A stretch of 64,000 nt of DNA, from positions 372,001 through 436,000 of the forward strand of contig NZ_SKCJ01000001.1 of NCBI RefSeq assembly GCF_005434975.1, given 5' to 3'. The translations under genes and the position numbers were made by a program. The notes under the pieces are model-generated. The model was not told the origin of the DNA. It worked only from the letters and a program-made list of their open reading frames with translations, and ran no database searches. The stretch is from Parerythrobacter lutipelagi. GTDB lineage: Bacteria; Pseudomonadota; Alphaproteobacteria; Sphingomonadales; Sphingomonadaceae. Of the stretch, positions 8,775 through 16,896 are shown piece by piece; the stretch's first letter is position 1; every line of letters starts with the position of its first letter.

Positions 8775-9092
8775 TCAATCTTCCGGTGCGATCGTGACCC
8801 TCAGACCATCCAGATCGGCAGTAAACGGAATCTGACAGCCGAGACGCGAATTGTCTTCCCGGTGATCCGAGGATTCGAGCAAGTCGTCCTCGTCTTCGCT
8901 CATGGCAGGCAGCTTGTCCTTGAAGGACGGGTCGATCTGAACATGACAGGTCGCGCAGCTGCAGCAACCGCCACACAGCGCCAGCAGTTCATCGAAGCCG
9001 TTGTCACGGATGGCTTCCATCACAGTCAGGCCGTCTTCAACCTGGACTTCGCTCTCTTCACCGGCACGGTTGACGACGATCAGCTTGGGCAT
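8775..9092 (-). CDS. 2Fe-2S ferredoxin, adrenodoxin/FdxB type
   Basis: 105-residue electron carrier. Cluster ligands are visible as C-x5-C-x2-C in [13 protein letters not shown] plus the distal Cys in SRLGCQI. The acidic segment around [10 protein letters not shown] is the usual partner-docking helix of vertebrate-type ferredoxins. Extra cysteines within the cluster loop are unusual but match some proteobacterial members. In alphaproteobacteria such ferredoxins serve cytochromes P450 or Fe-S assembly; no P450 or isc gene is nearby, so the partner is unknown. Divergent from the glycosylase gene. Confidence 0.9.
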   Translation of the reverse strand: MPKLIVVNRAGEESEVQVEDGLTVMEAIRDNGFDELLALCGGCCSCATCHVQIDPSFKDKLPAMSEDEDDLLESSDHREDNSRLGCQIPFTADLDGLRVTIAPED

Positions 9093-9186
9093 GTGGCTTT
9101 GCTTTCCGTTTGCATTGGACCAAAAGGCCTTCGGACCGCGCAGCTAAGGAATGGCTGCCCATTTGGCAAGAGACGGGAATCGAAGC

Positions 9187-9804
9187 ATGGGATTGAGTGC
9201 CGAGGCAATTCGCGAGGGAATCGACCATGTCGCTGCGATGGAGCCGGGCATAGCGCGCGCCCGAGACCGGGTGGGGTATCCGGAACCGCGCATTCGCCCG
9301 ACCGGCTACAAGACATTGCTGCGCACCATAGTTGGCCAACAGGTTTCCGTCGCTGCGGCCAGTTCGATGTGGAACAAGCTCGAGGCGGAACTGGGCGCGG
9401 AATTTACCCCCGCCTGCCTGCTCAAACGTGACTTCGACACTTTGCGCGCTTGCGGCCTGTCGCGCCAGAAACAGGGTTATGCCCGCTCTTTGTGTGAGCT
9501 CGTTGAGGCAGGTGAAGTCGATTTTGACAAACTATCTGGCGATGATGAAGAGGCGATCGAGCAACTCACCCGGATCAAAGGCATCGGGCGCTGGTCCGCG
9601 GAAATCTATCTGCTTTTCGCTGAAGGGCGCCCCGACATCTGGCCTGCTGGCGACCTGGCCGTACAAGCCGGCATCGGCAAAATCCTGGGCCACGAAGAGC
9701 GACCGAGTGAAAAGACCACCCGCACGCTCGCCGACAACTGGCGTCCGCATCGCGGAGCGATCGCGATCCTGACCTGGCACAGCTACAACAATCCTGCGCT
9801 GTAA
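9187..9804 (+). CDS. DNA-3-methyladenine glycosylase II, AlkA-type HhH-GPD protein
   Basis: Base-excision repair glycosylase for alkylated purines. The helix-hairpin-helix LTRIKGIGRWSAEIYLLF and the following PAGDLAVQ, whose Asp is the catalytic residue, define the HhH-GPD superfamily. There is no C-terminal 4Fe-4S cysteine set, so it is not Nth/MutY. The frame opens 12 codons earlier; I took the ATG before GLSAEAIRE, preceded by GAGACGGGA. 205 residues, the size of compact AlkA-like enzymes lacking the N-terminal domain of E. coli AlkA. Confidence 0.85.
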   Translation: MGLSAEAIREGIDHVAAMEPGIARARDRVGYPEPRIRPTGYKTLLRTIVGQQVSVAAASSMWNKLEAELGAEFTPACLLKRDFDTLRACGLSRQKQGYARSLCELVEAGEVDFDKLSGDDEEAIEQLTRIKGIGRWSAEIYLLFAEGRPDIWPAGDLAVQAGIGKILGHEERPSEKTTRTLADNWRPHRGAIAILTWHSYNNPAL

Positions 9805-9851
9805 GCAGTTGGTCGAATGCAGTTGGCAAGTTTCCCAAGCATTTTGTAAAG

Positions 9852-9873
9852 CTCCCTTGTCAAAAATCGGGAG
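9852..9873 (+). promoter_or_regulatory. Possible stem masking the ribosome site of the S9 peptidase
   Basis: CTCCC at 9852-9856 can pair with GGGAG at 9869-9873, the likely Shine-Dalgarno sequence eight bases before the ATG at 9882. The stem is only five pairs with a 12-base A-rich loop, so its effect is doubtful. Confidence 0.25.
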
Positions 9874-9881
9874 ATGATTTC

Positions 9882-11954
9882 ATGCCAATTCGCCAAGCCC
9901 TGGCCCTGCTCGCGGGAACTGCATGTGTTGCACTCGCCGCAGCAACCCCCACATCGGCCATCGCCGACCACCATCTCAACAACGGAGCATCGATGACCCA
10001 GACTTCCGAAGCTGCAGCCCTCATTCCGCGCGACGATCTGTTCGGCAATCCGACCCGGTCGAACGGACGGATCAGCCCGGACGGCAAGTGGCTGAGTTGG
10101 CTCGCCCCGAAAGACGGGGTGATGAATATCTGGCTCGCTCCGACAGGCAATCCGGATGACGCCAGGGCAATGACTTCGGCGACTGATCGGCCGATCCGCT
10201 CGTATTTCTGGGCGCCGGACAGCAACAGCCTGCTCTATGTGCAGGACAAGGGCGGGGATGAAAACTTCCTGCTCTACGGGATCGATCTCGCCTCGGGCAA
10301 AGAGCGCACTCTGACCCCGTTCGAAGACACGCGCGTGCAGATCTTTGCCACGTCCGAGACCATTCGCGACAAGGTGCTTGTCGGCCTCAACAACCGCGAT
10401 GCCCGATTCCATGACGCTCACCTGCTCGATCTCAACAACGGCGAGCTTGAAATGGTCATGCAGAATGATGGATTTGCCGGCTTCCTGGCAGATGACAATC
10501 TCGACCTGCGCATGGCAATTCGGCCCAACCCGTCCGGCGGAATGGATTTCTACAAGATTATCGACGGGGCGATTGCAGAAGAGCCGAGCGAAAGCACCGG
10601 CCTCGAAGACAGTCTGACCACTCAACCCGCCGGGTTCACCACTGACGGCAAGACGATGTACTGGATCGACAGCCGCGGACGCAACACCGCTGCATTGATC
10701 GCAGAAGATGTCGCAACCGGCGAGAAGCGGATCATCGCGCAAAATCCGAAGGCGGATATCAGCGGCGCGATGGCCGATCCCAAGACCGGGGAAATAGAGG
10801 CCTACAGCTTCACCTATCTCAAGACCGAGTGGACTGCGATCGACCCGGAGATCAAGGCTTCGTTGGACTTCCTCGAATCGCAACTCGAAGGCGAATTCGG
10901 CGTTCAGTCGCGCACGGAGGACGACACCAAATGGATCATCGGCAATGATCCGCTGACCAGCCCGAGCAAGACCTTCGTTTATGATCGCGAGGCAGGAACC
11001 TTGACCGAGTTCTACACTACGAGGCCGGAACTCGAAGGCGCACCGCTCCAACCGATGCACCCGCTCGAACTGACCAGCCGCGACGGGCTCACCCTGCCCT
11101 CTTACCTCACGCTTCCGCCGGGCAGTGACAGCGACGGTGACGGTGTGCCGGACGCTGCGGTGCCGATGGTGCTGCTGGTTCATGGCGGCCCGTGGGCGCG
11201 CGACGGCTACGGCTTCAACAGCCACCACCAATGGCTGGCGAACCGCGGCTATGCGGTGCTCAGTGTCAACTTCCGCGGCTCGACCGGCTTCGGCAAGGAA
11301 TTCATCTCGGCCGGCGACCTCGAATGGGGCAAGGCGATGCATGACGACCTGATCGACGCCGTCAATTGGGCGATTGAAGAAGGCATCGCCCGCAAGGACA
11401 AGGTCGCAATCATGGGCGGATCGTACGGAGGTTACGCCACACTCGCCGGGCTGACTTTCACGCCCGACACCTTTGCCTGCGGGGTCGATATCGTCGGCCC
11501 GTCCAATCTCGAAACACTGATTGCGTCTGTCCCGCCTTATTGGGAGCCGCTGATCGCGCAGTTCCACGAGCGGATGGGAAATCCCAATACGCAAGAAGGC
11601 CTCGCGATGCTCAAGGAACGCAGTCCGCTGTACAAGGCGGACCGGATCTCCAAGCCGCTGTTGATCGGCCAGGGGGCCAACGACCCGCGCGTCAAGCAGG
11701 CCGAGAGCGACCAGATTGTCGGCGCGATGAAAGACGCAGGGATCCCCGTGACCTATGTGCTGTTTCCCGATGAGGGCCACGGCTTCGCCAAGCCGGAAAA
11801 CAACATTGCCTTCAACGCGGTCACGGAGAATTTCCTCGCGACATGCCTTGGCGGACGCGCAGAGCCTCTCGGTGAGACGGTCTCGGCCTCGACCGCCGAG
11901 ATCGCCGAAGGGGCGGACTTCGTGCAGGGGTTGAGCGACGCTCTCGCCGACTGA
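9882..11954 (+). CDS. Secreted S9-family prolyl oligopeptidase / dipeptidyl aminopeptidase
   Basis: 690 residues. A signal peptide (about 1-28, ending near TSAIA) is followed by an N-terminal beta-propeller (PDGKWLSWL, WAPDSNSLLYVQD repeats) that sieves substrates, and a C-terminal alpha/beta hydrolase. The catalytic serine sits in GGSYGGYA (about residue 514), Asp in GANDPRV (about 601) and His in DEGHGF (about 633). The GGPWARD oxyanion-hole segment is intact. Probably periplasmic, cleaving short peptides. The fully open antisense frame opposite this gene is a codon-bias shadow. Confidence 0.93.
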   Translation: MPIRQALALLAGTACVALAAATPTSAIADHHLNNGASMTQTSEAAALIPRDDLFGNPTRSNGRISPDGKWLSWLAPKDGVMNIWLAPTGNPDDARAMTSATDRPIRSYFWAPDSNSLLYVQDKGGDENFLLYGIDLASGKERTLTPFEDTRVQIFATSETIRDKVLVGLNNRDARFHDAHLLDLNNGELEMVMQNDGFAGFLADDNLDLRMAIRPNPSGGMDFYKIIDGAIAEEPSESTGLEDSLTTQPAGFTTDGKTMYWIDSRGRNTAALIAEDVATGEKRIIAQNPKADISGAMADPKTGEIEAYSFTYLKTEWTAIDPEIKASLDFLESQLEGEFGVQSRTEDDTKWIIGNDPLTSPSKTFVYDREAGTLTEFYTTRPELEGAPLQPMHPLELTSRDGLTLPSYLTLPPGSDSDGDGVPDAAVPMVLLVHGGPWARDGYGFNSHHQWLANRGYAVLSVNFRGSTGFGKEFISAGDLEWGKAMHDDLIDAVNWAIEEGIARKDKVAIMGGSYGGYATLAGLTFTPDTFACGVDIVGPSNLETLIASVPPYWEPLIAQFHERMGNPNTQEGLAMLKERSPLYKADRISKPLLIGQGANDPRVKQAESDQIVGAMKDAGIPVTYVLFPDEGHGFAKPENNIAFNAVTENFLATCLGGRAEPLGETVSASTAEIAEGADFVQGLSDALAD

Positions 11955-11979
11955 CATCGGTGTAAGTGGCTGACAAGCG

Positions 11980-12018
11980 AACCGCGCGGGGCTAGATGCT
12001 TTCGCGCGGTTTGTTTTT
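11980..12018 (+). terminator. Intrinsic terminator between peptidase and SDR
   Basis: AACCGCGCG (11980-11988) pairs perfectly with CGCGCGGTT (12003-12011) over a 14-base loop and is followed by TGTTTTT. It ends at the ribosome binding site of the downstream SDR gene. Confidence 0.7.
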
Positions 12019-12031
12019 GGGAGAGGATATC

Positions 12032-12844
12032 ATGGCTGAGCGCAAAGCGATTTTCATCACCGGCGGCGGCTCGGGCATCGGCCGCGCGATCGCGCAGAGG
12101 TTCGCTGCGGAAGGCTGGTTCGTCGGCCTCGGCGATATCAGCGATAGTGGCATGGCCGAAACCGCCGCGATGCTTGGCGAAGGGGGGAGTTTCAGCGTCA
12201 ATTTCGACGTGCGCGACCGCGCCGCGTGGGACGATGCGCTGGAGGCGTTCTCACAGGCAGCGGGCGGCCGGATCGATGTGCTGGCCAATAATGCTGGCAT
12301 TCCGATCGGCGGCTCGCTGAGCGAGAACAGCGTCGATGAAATTACCCGCTGCCTCGATATCAATCTGAAAGGCGTGCTGTTCGGCGCGCAGGCGGTATTG
12401 CCGCATCTCAAGAAGACCGCGCCTGGCTCGTGCCTGCTCAACACCGCCAGTGCAGCCGGGATCTATGGCAGCGCGGGCGGTTCGGTCTATTGCGCGACCA
12501 AGTTCGGCGTTCGCGGAATTACCGAGAGCCTCGATGGCGAATGGGCGTCGTTCGGCATCAAAGTCCGCTCGCTCATGCCCAGTTTCATCGACACGCCGCT
12601 GCTCGATATGGTGCCCAATGCCGGAACCAACGAGCACATAAGGGTGCGGGTCAAGCAGGCCGGGCTGGAAATCACGCCGGTGGAAGAAGTGGCGGAGGCC
12701 GCCTGGCGTGCCGTGCATGAAGACAAGCTGCACTGGCCGGTGGGGAAGACCGCCAAGCGGATCGCTTTCGCCGCGCGCTGGATGCCCGGCCGCGTTCGCA
12801 AGGAAGCGCGCGACCGGGGCGCGATCCAGTTGCTGGGCGAGTAA
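12032..12844 (+). CDS. Short-chain dehydrogenase/reductase (classical SDR)
   Basis: NAD(P)-dependent oxidoreductase of 270 residues. The cofactor motif TGGGSGIG is at the N-terminus, the NNAG-type structural motif reads ANNAGIP, and the catalytic Ser-Tyr-Lys is in TASAAGIYG and YCATK. The ATG at 12032 has a good GGGAGAGG site 6-13 bases upstream; the frame opens earlier but inside the terminator. Substrate unknown. It has a basic C-terminal tail (RWMPGRVRKEARDR) not needed for catalysis. Its 3' end nearly touches the converging DUF3298-like gene. Confidence 0.88.
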   Translation: MAERKAIFITGGGSGIGRAIAQRFAAEGWFVGLGDISDSGMAETAAMLGEGGSFSVNFDVRDRAAWDDALEAFSQAAGGRIDVLANNAGIPIGGSLSENSVDEITRCLDINLKGVLFGAQAVLPHLKKTAPGSCLLNTASAAGIYGSAGGSVYCATKFGVRGITESLDGEWASFGIKVRSLMPSFIDTPLLDMVPNAGTNEHIRVRVKQAGLEITPVEEVAEAAWRAVHEDKLHWPVGKTAKRIAFAARWMPGRVRKEARDRGAIQLLGE

Positions 12845-12847
12845 GCT

Positions 12848-13972
12848 CTATCGGCCGGCGCGGTCGCGCAGCGCCTTGCCAGCATCGCTCAGGAACGGCT
12901 CAAGCTCTGACCAGGGGACGATAAGCTGTTCCTCGCACACCGTGATTAAATGCGGGAAATCGGGCTGGAACAGCACACCCTCACGCCGCAGCTGGTAATT
13001 CCACCACAGTTGGTCGGTCGCGAAACCGGAGCAATCGTCCGCTTCGTCCGCATAGACCGGCCAGTGCTTCAGAATCGCTTCGCGCAGCGGCGGCATCATG
13101 ATTTTCGAACCGTATTCGGTCTCACCGATACCGTCGGAATTGAACCAGTCGAACGGATCAAGCTGCGCGCCGGTCTGGCGGTCGAATGTGAAATATTCCT
13201 GCCAATGGTTTGGATGCGCGCCGCCGCAATAGCTGCTGTTGCCGCTCGACAGCGCGAGGAATTCGGCGTTCACGAAATCGGGTGAGAGGTTCATCGAATA
13301 GTAGCCATCGACCCCATGCGCGCCGATGCCACCGGCGAGGCATTGCAGGAAGTCGTCTTCGACCTTGCCCTGCGGCAGTCGGGCGGCAAGCCAGTCCACG
13401 ATCTTGTGGTCCCCCGGCTCGACCGGTGCGAAAGTGAACCCGGCAATGTCGACATCTTCGAACCGGGGCGGCGCTACATAGGTCAGCTTCGTGAAGCGCA
13501 GGCCCTCGAATTCGGCATCCTCTCGCGTGAATTCCGGCGCGATCACGCGCGGCGCGATGAAGTTGTTCGAGGCGCAGGCATTGTAATATTCTTCCGCACC
13601 GTCGGGAATGCGCGCGAGTTCGATCCGCAATCTTCGCGCATCCGCACGCCAGATGCCGGTGATCTGGTCCTCACCGATATCGGTAAAATCGAGAGCAGGC
13701 ATCTCCTTCGACCCAACCACACCGTCATAGCCGCCTTCGACCCACTGGTCGGATGTATCACCGCTGCGCAAATGGATCGGCTTCATCTGCGAGAGATAAT
13801 AGTAACTGCCCGACCTGCCGCCAAAGCGCCAGTGGTCGAGGCACATGACGACCGGGTAGTTGCCGATCCTGCCTTCCCAAACCCCGACCCATTCGGGACG
13901 TTGTTCGTTCTCCTGTCCAAGCGCCGATCCTGCCAACCCCAAAGCCAGCAGCAGGGCAAACAGCAGACGCAT
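12848..13972 (-). CDS. Secreted protein with DUF3298/RsiV-like C-terminal domain
   Basis: 374 residues with a clean signal peptide (about 1-19, cut after LAGSALG). The C-terminal half contains YCGGAHPNHWQEYFTFDRQTG followed by LDPFDWF, which resembles the DUF3298 domain seen in RsiV-type lysozyme-binding proteins; the N-terminal half (WVGVWEGRIGNYPVVMCLD) is unassigned. Likely periplasmic or lipid-free exported. The ATG is joined to the phhB stop as TGATG, so it is translated with phhB although no functional link is obvious. Confidence 0.75.
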   Translation of the reverse strand: MRLLFALLLALGLAGSALGQENEQRPEWVGVWEGRIGNYPVVMCLDHWRFGGRSGSYYYLSQMKPIHLRSGDTSDQWVEGGYDGVVGSKEMPALDFTDIGEDQITGIWRADARRLRIELARIPDGAEEYYNACASNNFIAPRVIAPEFTREDAEFEGLRFTKLTYVAPPRFEDVDIAGFTFAPVEPGDHKIVDWLAARLPQGKVEDDFLQCLAGGIGAHGVDGYYSMNLSPDFVNAEFLALSSGNSSYCGGAHPNHWQEYFTFDRQTGAQLDPFDWFNSDGIGETEYGSKIMMPPLREAILKHWPVYADEADDCSGFATDQLWWNYQLRREGVLFQPDFPHLITVCEEQLIVPWSELEPFLSDAGKALRDRAGR

Positions 13973-14277
13973 CAGCCGACCATTGCGTCGATTGCCGCCG
14001 CCATCGCAGCGTCGCGGACCGAAAGGCCGCCATCTTCGCCGGGGACATCATGTGTCGTCAGCGTTATCTCGACCTTGTTGTAGACATTGAACCACTCGGG
14101 ATGGTGGTCGTGCTTGTCGGCGATCAGCGCGACACGGGTCATGAAACCGAAAGCCTCGTTGAAATCCTTGAATTTGATTTTCCGCTCGATCGCTTTTCCT
14201 TCGCGGGTCAGCGACCAATTCGGATGCGCCTCTATCAGTTCGGCCCGTTCGTCGGCGGTCAGTTCGGCGACACTCAT
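13972..14277 (-). CDS. phhB: Pterin-4a-carbinolamine dehydratase
   Basis: Regenerates the pterin cofactor used by phenylalanine hydroxylase by dehydrating 4a-hydroxytetrahydrobiopterin. The His-rich active site [15 protein letters not shown] and the later [13 protein letters not shown] are family signatures. I took the ATG before [10 protein letters not shown] (101 residues); the frame opens ten codons earlier without support. No phhA is present in the window, which is common for alphaproteobacterial PCD genes that may have a moonlighting role. Confidence 0.93.
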   Translation of the reverse strand: MSVAELTADERAELIEAHPNWSLTREGKAIERKIKFKDFNEAFGFMTRVALIADKHDHHPEWFNVYNKVEITLTTHDVPGEDGGLSVRDAAMAAAIDAMVG

Positions 14278-14331
14278 GCAAATTCTCCAATTTCTTGTGG
14301 CTGGCAAGCGTTTCGCCTAACGCTACCCACC

Positions 14332-14910
14332 ATGCAAGAGTGCAGCCTAACCGCGCGTGAACTGGCCTGTCGGCGCGGAGACCGCCTGTTGTTCCGCGGG
14401 CTGGATTTGTCGCTATCTTCCGGCGATGCGATCCACATCACCGGACCGAACGGCATCGGCAAATCGAGCCTCATGCGTATCCTCGCGGGCTTGATGCCTG
14501 CCTATTCCGGCTCACTTGCGCGGAGCGGCGGAATCGGCCTCGTGGACGAGCGCCCTTCCCTCGATGAACACTCCCCGCTCGGCAAAGCGCTCGGCTTCTG
14601 GCAGCGGATCGACGGCGCGGCGGACAACGAATTCGTCCGGCTCGGGCTTGGCGACCTGCTTGACGTGCCCGTGCGTTATCTCTCGACTGGCCAGCGCAAG
14701 CGCGCGGCCTTTGCCCGACTGCTCGGCCAAAGCGCGCCGATCTGGTTGCTTGACGAACCGCTCAACGGGCTGGACCGCGACGCGGTGGCGCTGGTCGAGC
14801 GGATCGTCGCTGAACATTGCCACGGTGGCGGGATCGCGGTGATTGCCTCGCACCAGACGATTGCCATCGAGGGCGGACGGACGCTCGCCATCGAGGATTT
14901 TGCGAAGTGA
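14332..14910 (+). CDS. ccmA: Cytochrome c biogenesis ABC transporter ATP-binding protein
   Basis: ATPase of the CcmABCD heme-handling system for c-type cytochrome maturation. Walker A is GPNGIGKSSLMR, the ABC signature is YLSTGQRKR, and Walker B is IWLLDEPLNGLD. The 192-residue length and the STGQRKRAAFARL signature are those of CcmA. The ATG follows the divergent phhB start by about 55 bases. It overlaps ccmB by GTGA. Confidence 0.92.
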   Translation: MQECSLTARELACRRGDRLLFRGLDLSLSSGDAIHITGPNGIGKSSLMRILAGLMPAYSGSLARSGGIGLVDERPSLDEHSPLGKALGFWQRIDGAADNEFVRLGLGDLLDVPVRYLSTGQRKRAAFARLLGQSAPIWLLDEPLNGLDRDAVALVERIVAEHCHGGGIAVIASHQTIAIEGGRTLAIEDFAK

Positions 14911-15560
14911 TCGGCCGCCTCCTCCTCCGCGATTTGTCGCATCTGCTTCCCGGCGGACGACGCGGCGGAAGCATGTTGCCGCTGTTGTTCTTCTTGGCTG
15001 TCGCGATGTTGTTTCCGTTTGCGGTTGGGCCTGACGCGCCATTGCTTGCCAGGACAGGCGGCGGAGTGATCTGGGTTGCCGCGCTGCTCGCCAGCATATT
15101 GCCGCTCGACCGGCTGGTCGCGCCCGATGTCGAGCAGGGCGTATTCGACCAGCTTGCCCTGCGCGGTGTGTCGGAGGAAATTGTCATTGCCGTGCGCGTA
15201 CTCGCCCACTGGCTGAGCTTCGCCCCGCTGCTGTTGCTAGCGAGCGTGCTGGCGGCGGCCCTGCTCAATTTGTCGGGCGAAAGCCTCCGGCTGGTGCTTG
15301 CCGGGCTGCTGGCGGGCACGCCCGGCCTCGCCGCGATCGGTGTAACCATCGCCGCGCTGACCGCAGGGCTGAGGACCGGCGCGGCGCTTTCCGGACTGCT
15401 GCTGATCCCGCTCGCGGTGCCGATCCTGATCTTCGGCGCAGGCGCGCTCGAACGGCAGGACTACGGCGCGATTGCGCTGTGCGGCGCGATCAGTCTGGTG
15501 CTGGTGGCGATTGCGCCCTTTGCGGGCGGTGCCGCGATCAGGGCCGCGCGGGAGGGCTGA
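14907..15560 (+). CDS. ccmB: Heme exporter/cytochrome c maturation membrane protein CcmB
   Basis: Integral membrane partner of CcmA with about six hydrophobic helices. The N-terminal RDLSHLLPGGRRGG and the motif following LDRLVAPDVEQGVFDQLAL are CcmB hallmarks. 217 residues is the usual size. The start is GTG overlapping the ccmA stop. The next ccm genes (ccmC, D, E, F) are not downstream here: the following gene converges and is unrelated. Its 3' end overlaps that gene's end by 23 nt. Confidence 0.93.
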   Translation: MIGRLLLRDLSHLLPGGRRGGSMLPLLFFLAVAMLFPFAVGPDAPLLARTGGGVIWVAALLASILPLDRLVAPDVEQGVFDQLALRGVSEEIVIAVRVLAHWLSFAPLLLLASVLAAALLNLSGESLRLVLAGLLAGTPGLAAIGVTIAALTAGLRTGAALSGLLLIPLAVPILIFGAGALERQDYGAIALCGAISLVLVAIAPFAGGAAIRAAREG

Positions 15561-15996
15561 GCGAAGAAGGATCGGGCGCAATCCGAGCCCAGTCCGCCTC
15601 GCGTATCTCGTGGCACGTTTGCTTGCTTCCGCAGCCCGTTTGCTTTTCAACTACACTGCGTATTCGATGAACAGTGTTGCAATCGACCCCTTCCTTGACG
15701 GTCAGGAGCACTGCCGGTTTGCTCGGCATCTTGGCGGTCAACCCGAGCAGCTCTTCGAGCTTTGCCTGATCGATCGGAGAATCATTCCAGAAAATCCCCT
15801 CGGAACCGACAAGCACCCGGTTGTAAAGCGCATCCGGCACGGGAGCCTTCGCAGTCCAGTCGGAGGAAAGACCACCACACCGCTCTTCGCCGTAATTTGC
15901 AGTCGCCTCATGCGCACTCAATGGAGCTGGCAAGAGCCCAAAAATTGCTGCGATAGTTGCGACCGAACTCGCGTTGCGCCCGAAAGCAAGTGCCAC
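15538..15996 (-). CDS. Exported ExbD/TolR-like periplasmic domain protein (orphan)
   Basis: 152 residues with a signal-peptide-like N-terminus (VATIAAIFGLLPAPLSAHE). The middle part, LVGSEGIFWNDSPID...LEELL...KPAVLLTVKEGVDCNTVHRI, fits the pattern of the ExbD/TolR periplasmic domain (strand, N-x-x-P-I-x-x-x-x-L, strand, helix). It has five cysteines, suggesting disulfides. Unlike true ExbD it has no separate acidic transmembrane segment with the key Asp. The start is GTG directly adjacent to the map stop with no gap, so it is translated from the map message. The family match is by eye. Confidence 0.6.
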   Translation of the reverse strand: MALAFGRNASSVATIAAIFGLLPAPLSAHEATANYGEERCGGLSSDWTAKAPVPDALYNRVLVGSEGIFWNDSPIDQAKLEELLGLTAKMPSKPAVLLTVKEGVDCNTVHRIRSVVEKQTGCGSKQTCHEIREADWARIAPDPSSLSPPARP

Positions 15997-16824
15997 TCAA
16001 TAGTCCCCCGGCTTGTGCCAGCCCTTGGGGCTTCCGGTGAAAATCTCGTTCCCGGTCTCGGTGATCCCGATCGAGTGTTCGAATTGCGCGCTCAGCGACT
16101 TGTCGCGGGTCACGGCAGTCCAGCCGTCGCTCAGCAGTTTGACCCAGGGCTTGCCGAGGTTGATCATCGGTTCGATGGTGAAGAACATGCCGGGCTTGAG
16201 TTCAGGACCCGTCCCCGCCTTCGCTGCGTGAACCACTTCGGGCGCGTCGTGGAACAGGCGGCCGAGGCCGTGGCCGCAGAATTCGCGCACAACGCCGTAG
16301 CGGAACTGCCGCGCGTGTTCCTCGATCGCAGCACCGATATCGCCCAGTCGCGCGCCGGGCTGTGCCTTGTCGATCCCGATCATCAGGCATTCATAGGTCA
16401 CATCGACCAGCCGCCGAGCTTTCAAGGGCACATCGCCAACGAGGAACATTCGGCTGGTATCGCCGTGCCATCCGTCGAGCAGCGGCGTGACATCGATATT
16501 CACGATGTCGCCGTCTTTCAGAGTCTTCTCGCTCGGGATGCCGTGGCAAACCACATGATTGATCGAGATGCAGCAGCTGTGCGCATAGCCGCGATAGCCC
16601 ATGGTCGCAGGCACCGCTCCCCCATCAAGCGTCAGCTCTCGCACTTTGTCGTCGAGTTCGCCGGTCGAGACACCGGGCTGCACCATCGGCGTAATCTCGT
16701 CGAGGATGCGCGCGGCCAGTTGGCCTGCCTTGCGCATACCTTCATAGCCATCCGGCCCGTGAAGCTTGATGGTCCCGTCACGCAGAACGGTGTCGCGGCT
16801 GTCGATCACTTGGTATTCGGTCAT
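15997..16824 (-). CDS. map: Methionine aminopeptidase, type I
   Basis: Removes initiator methionine. The five metal ligands of the family are visible: Asp in NIDVTPLLDG, Asp in WHGDTSRM, His in GHGLGRLFHD, Glu in TIEPMINLG and Glu in FEHSIGITETG; the substrate His is in NHVVCHGIP. I chose the ATG before TEYQVIDSRD, giving 275 residues; the frame opens 38 codons earlier into the divergent aminopeptidase gene. There is no N-terminal zinc-finger extension. Confidence 0.95.
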   Translation of the reverse strand: MTEYQVIDSRDTVLRDGTIKLHGPDGYEGMRKAGQLAARILDEITPMVQPGVSTGELDDKVRELTLDGGAVPATMGYRGYAHSCCISINHVVCHGIPSEKTLKDGDIVNIDVTPLLDGWHGDTSRMFLVGDVPLKARRLVDVTYECLMIGIDKAQPGARLGDIGAAIEEHARQFRYGVVREFCGHGLGRLFHDAPEVVHAAKAGTGPELKPGMFFTIEPMINLGKPWVKLLSDGWTAVTRDKSLSAQFEHSIGITETGNEIFTGSPKGWHKPGDY

Positions 16825-16896
16825 TCGCGCTATGTAGCGAGGCTGCAAACGAATTGCGAGCTTGGAACGCGCTGTGATTGCTCTATCTGGATGGGC

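Noticed and set aside
9783-11957. 724-codon open frame on the minus strand, antisense to the S9 peptidase
   Set aside because: Its whole length mirrors a gene with signal peptide and catalytic triad; its own translation has no recognisable motif and its openness follows from GC codon bias.
15472-16896. Apparent long N-terminal extension of the leucyl aminopeptidase
   Set aside because: The extension is antisense to map and the ExbD-like gene and has no aminopeptidase sequence; the real start is at 16891/16897.
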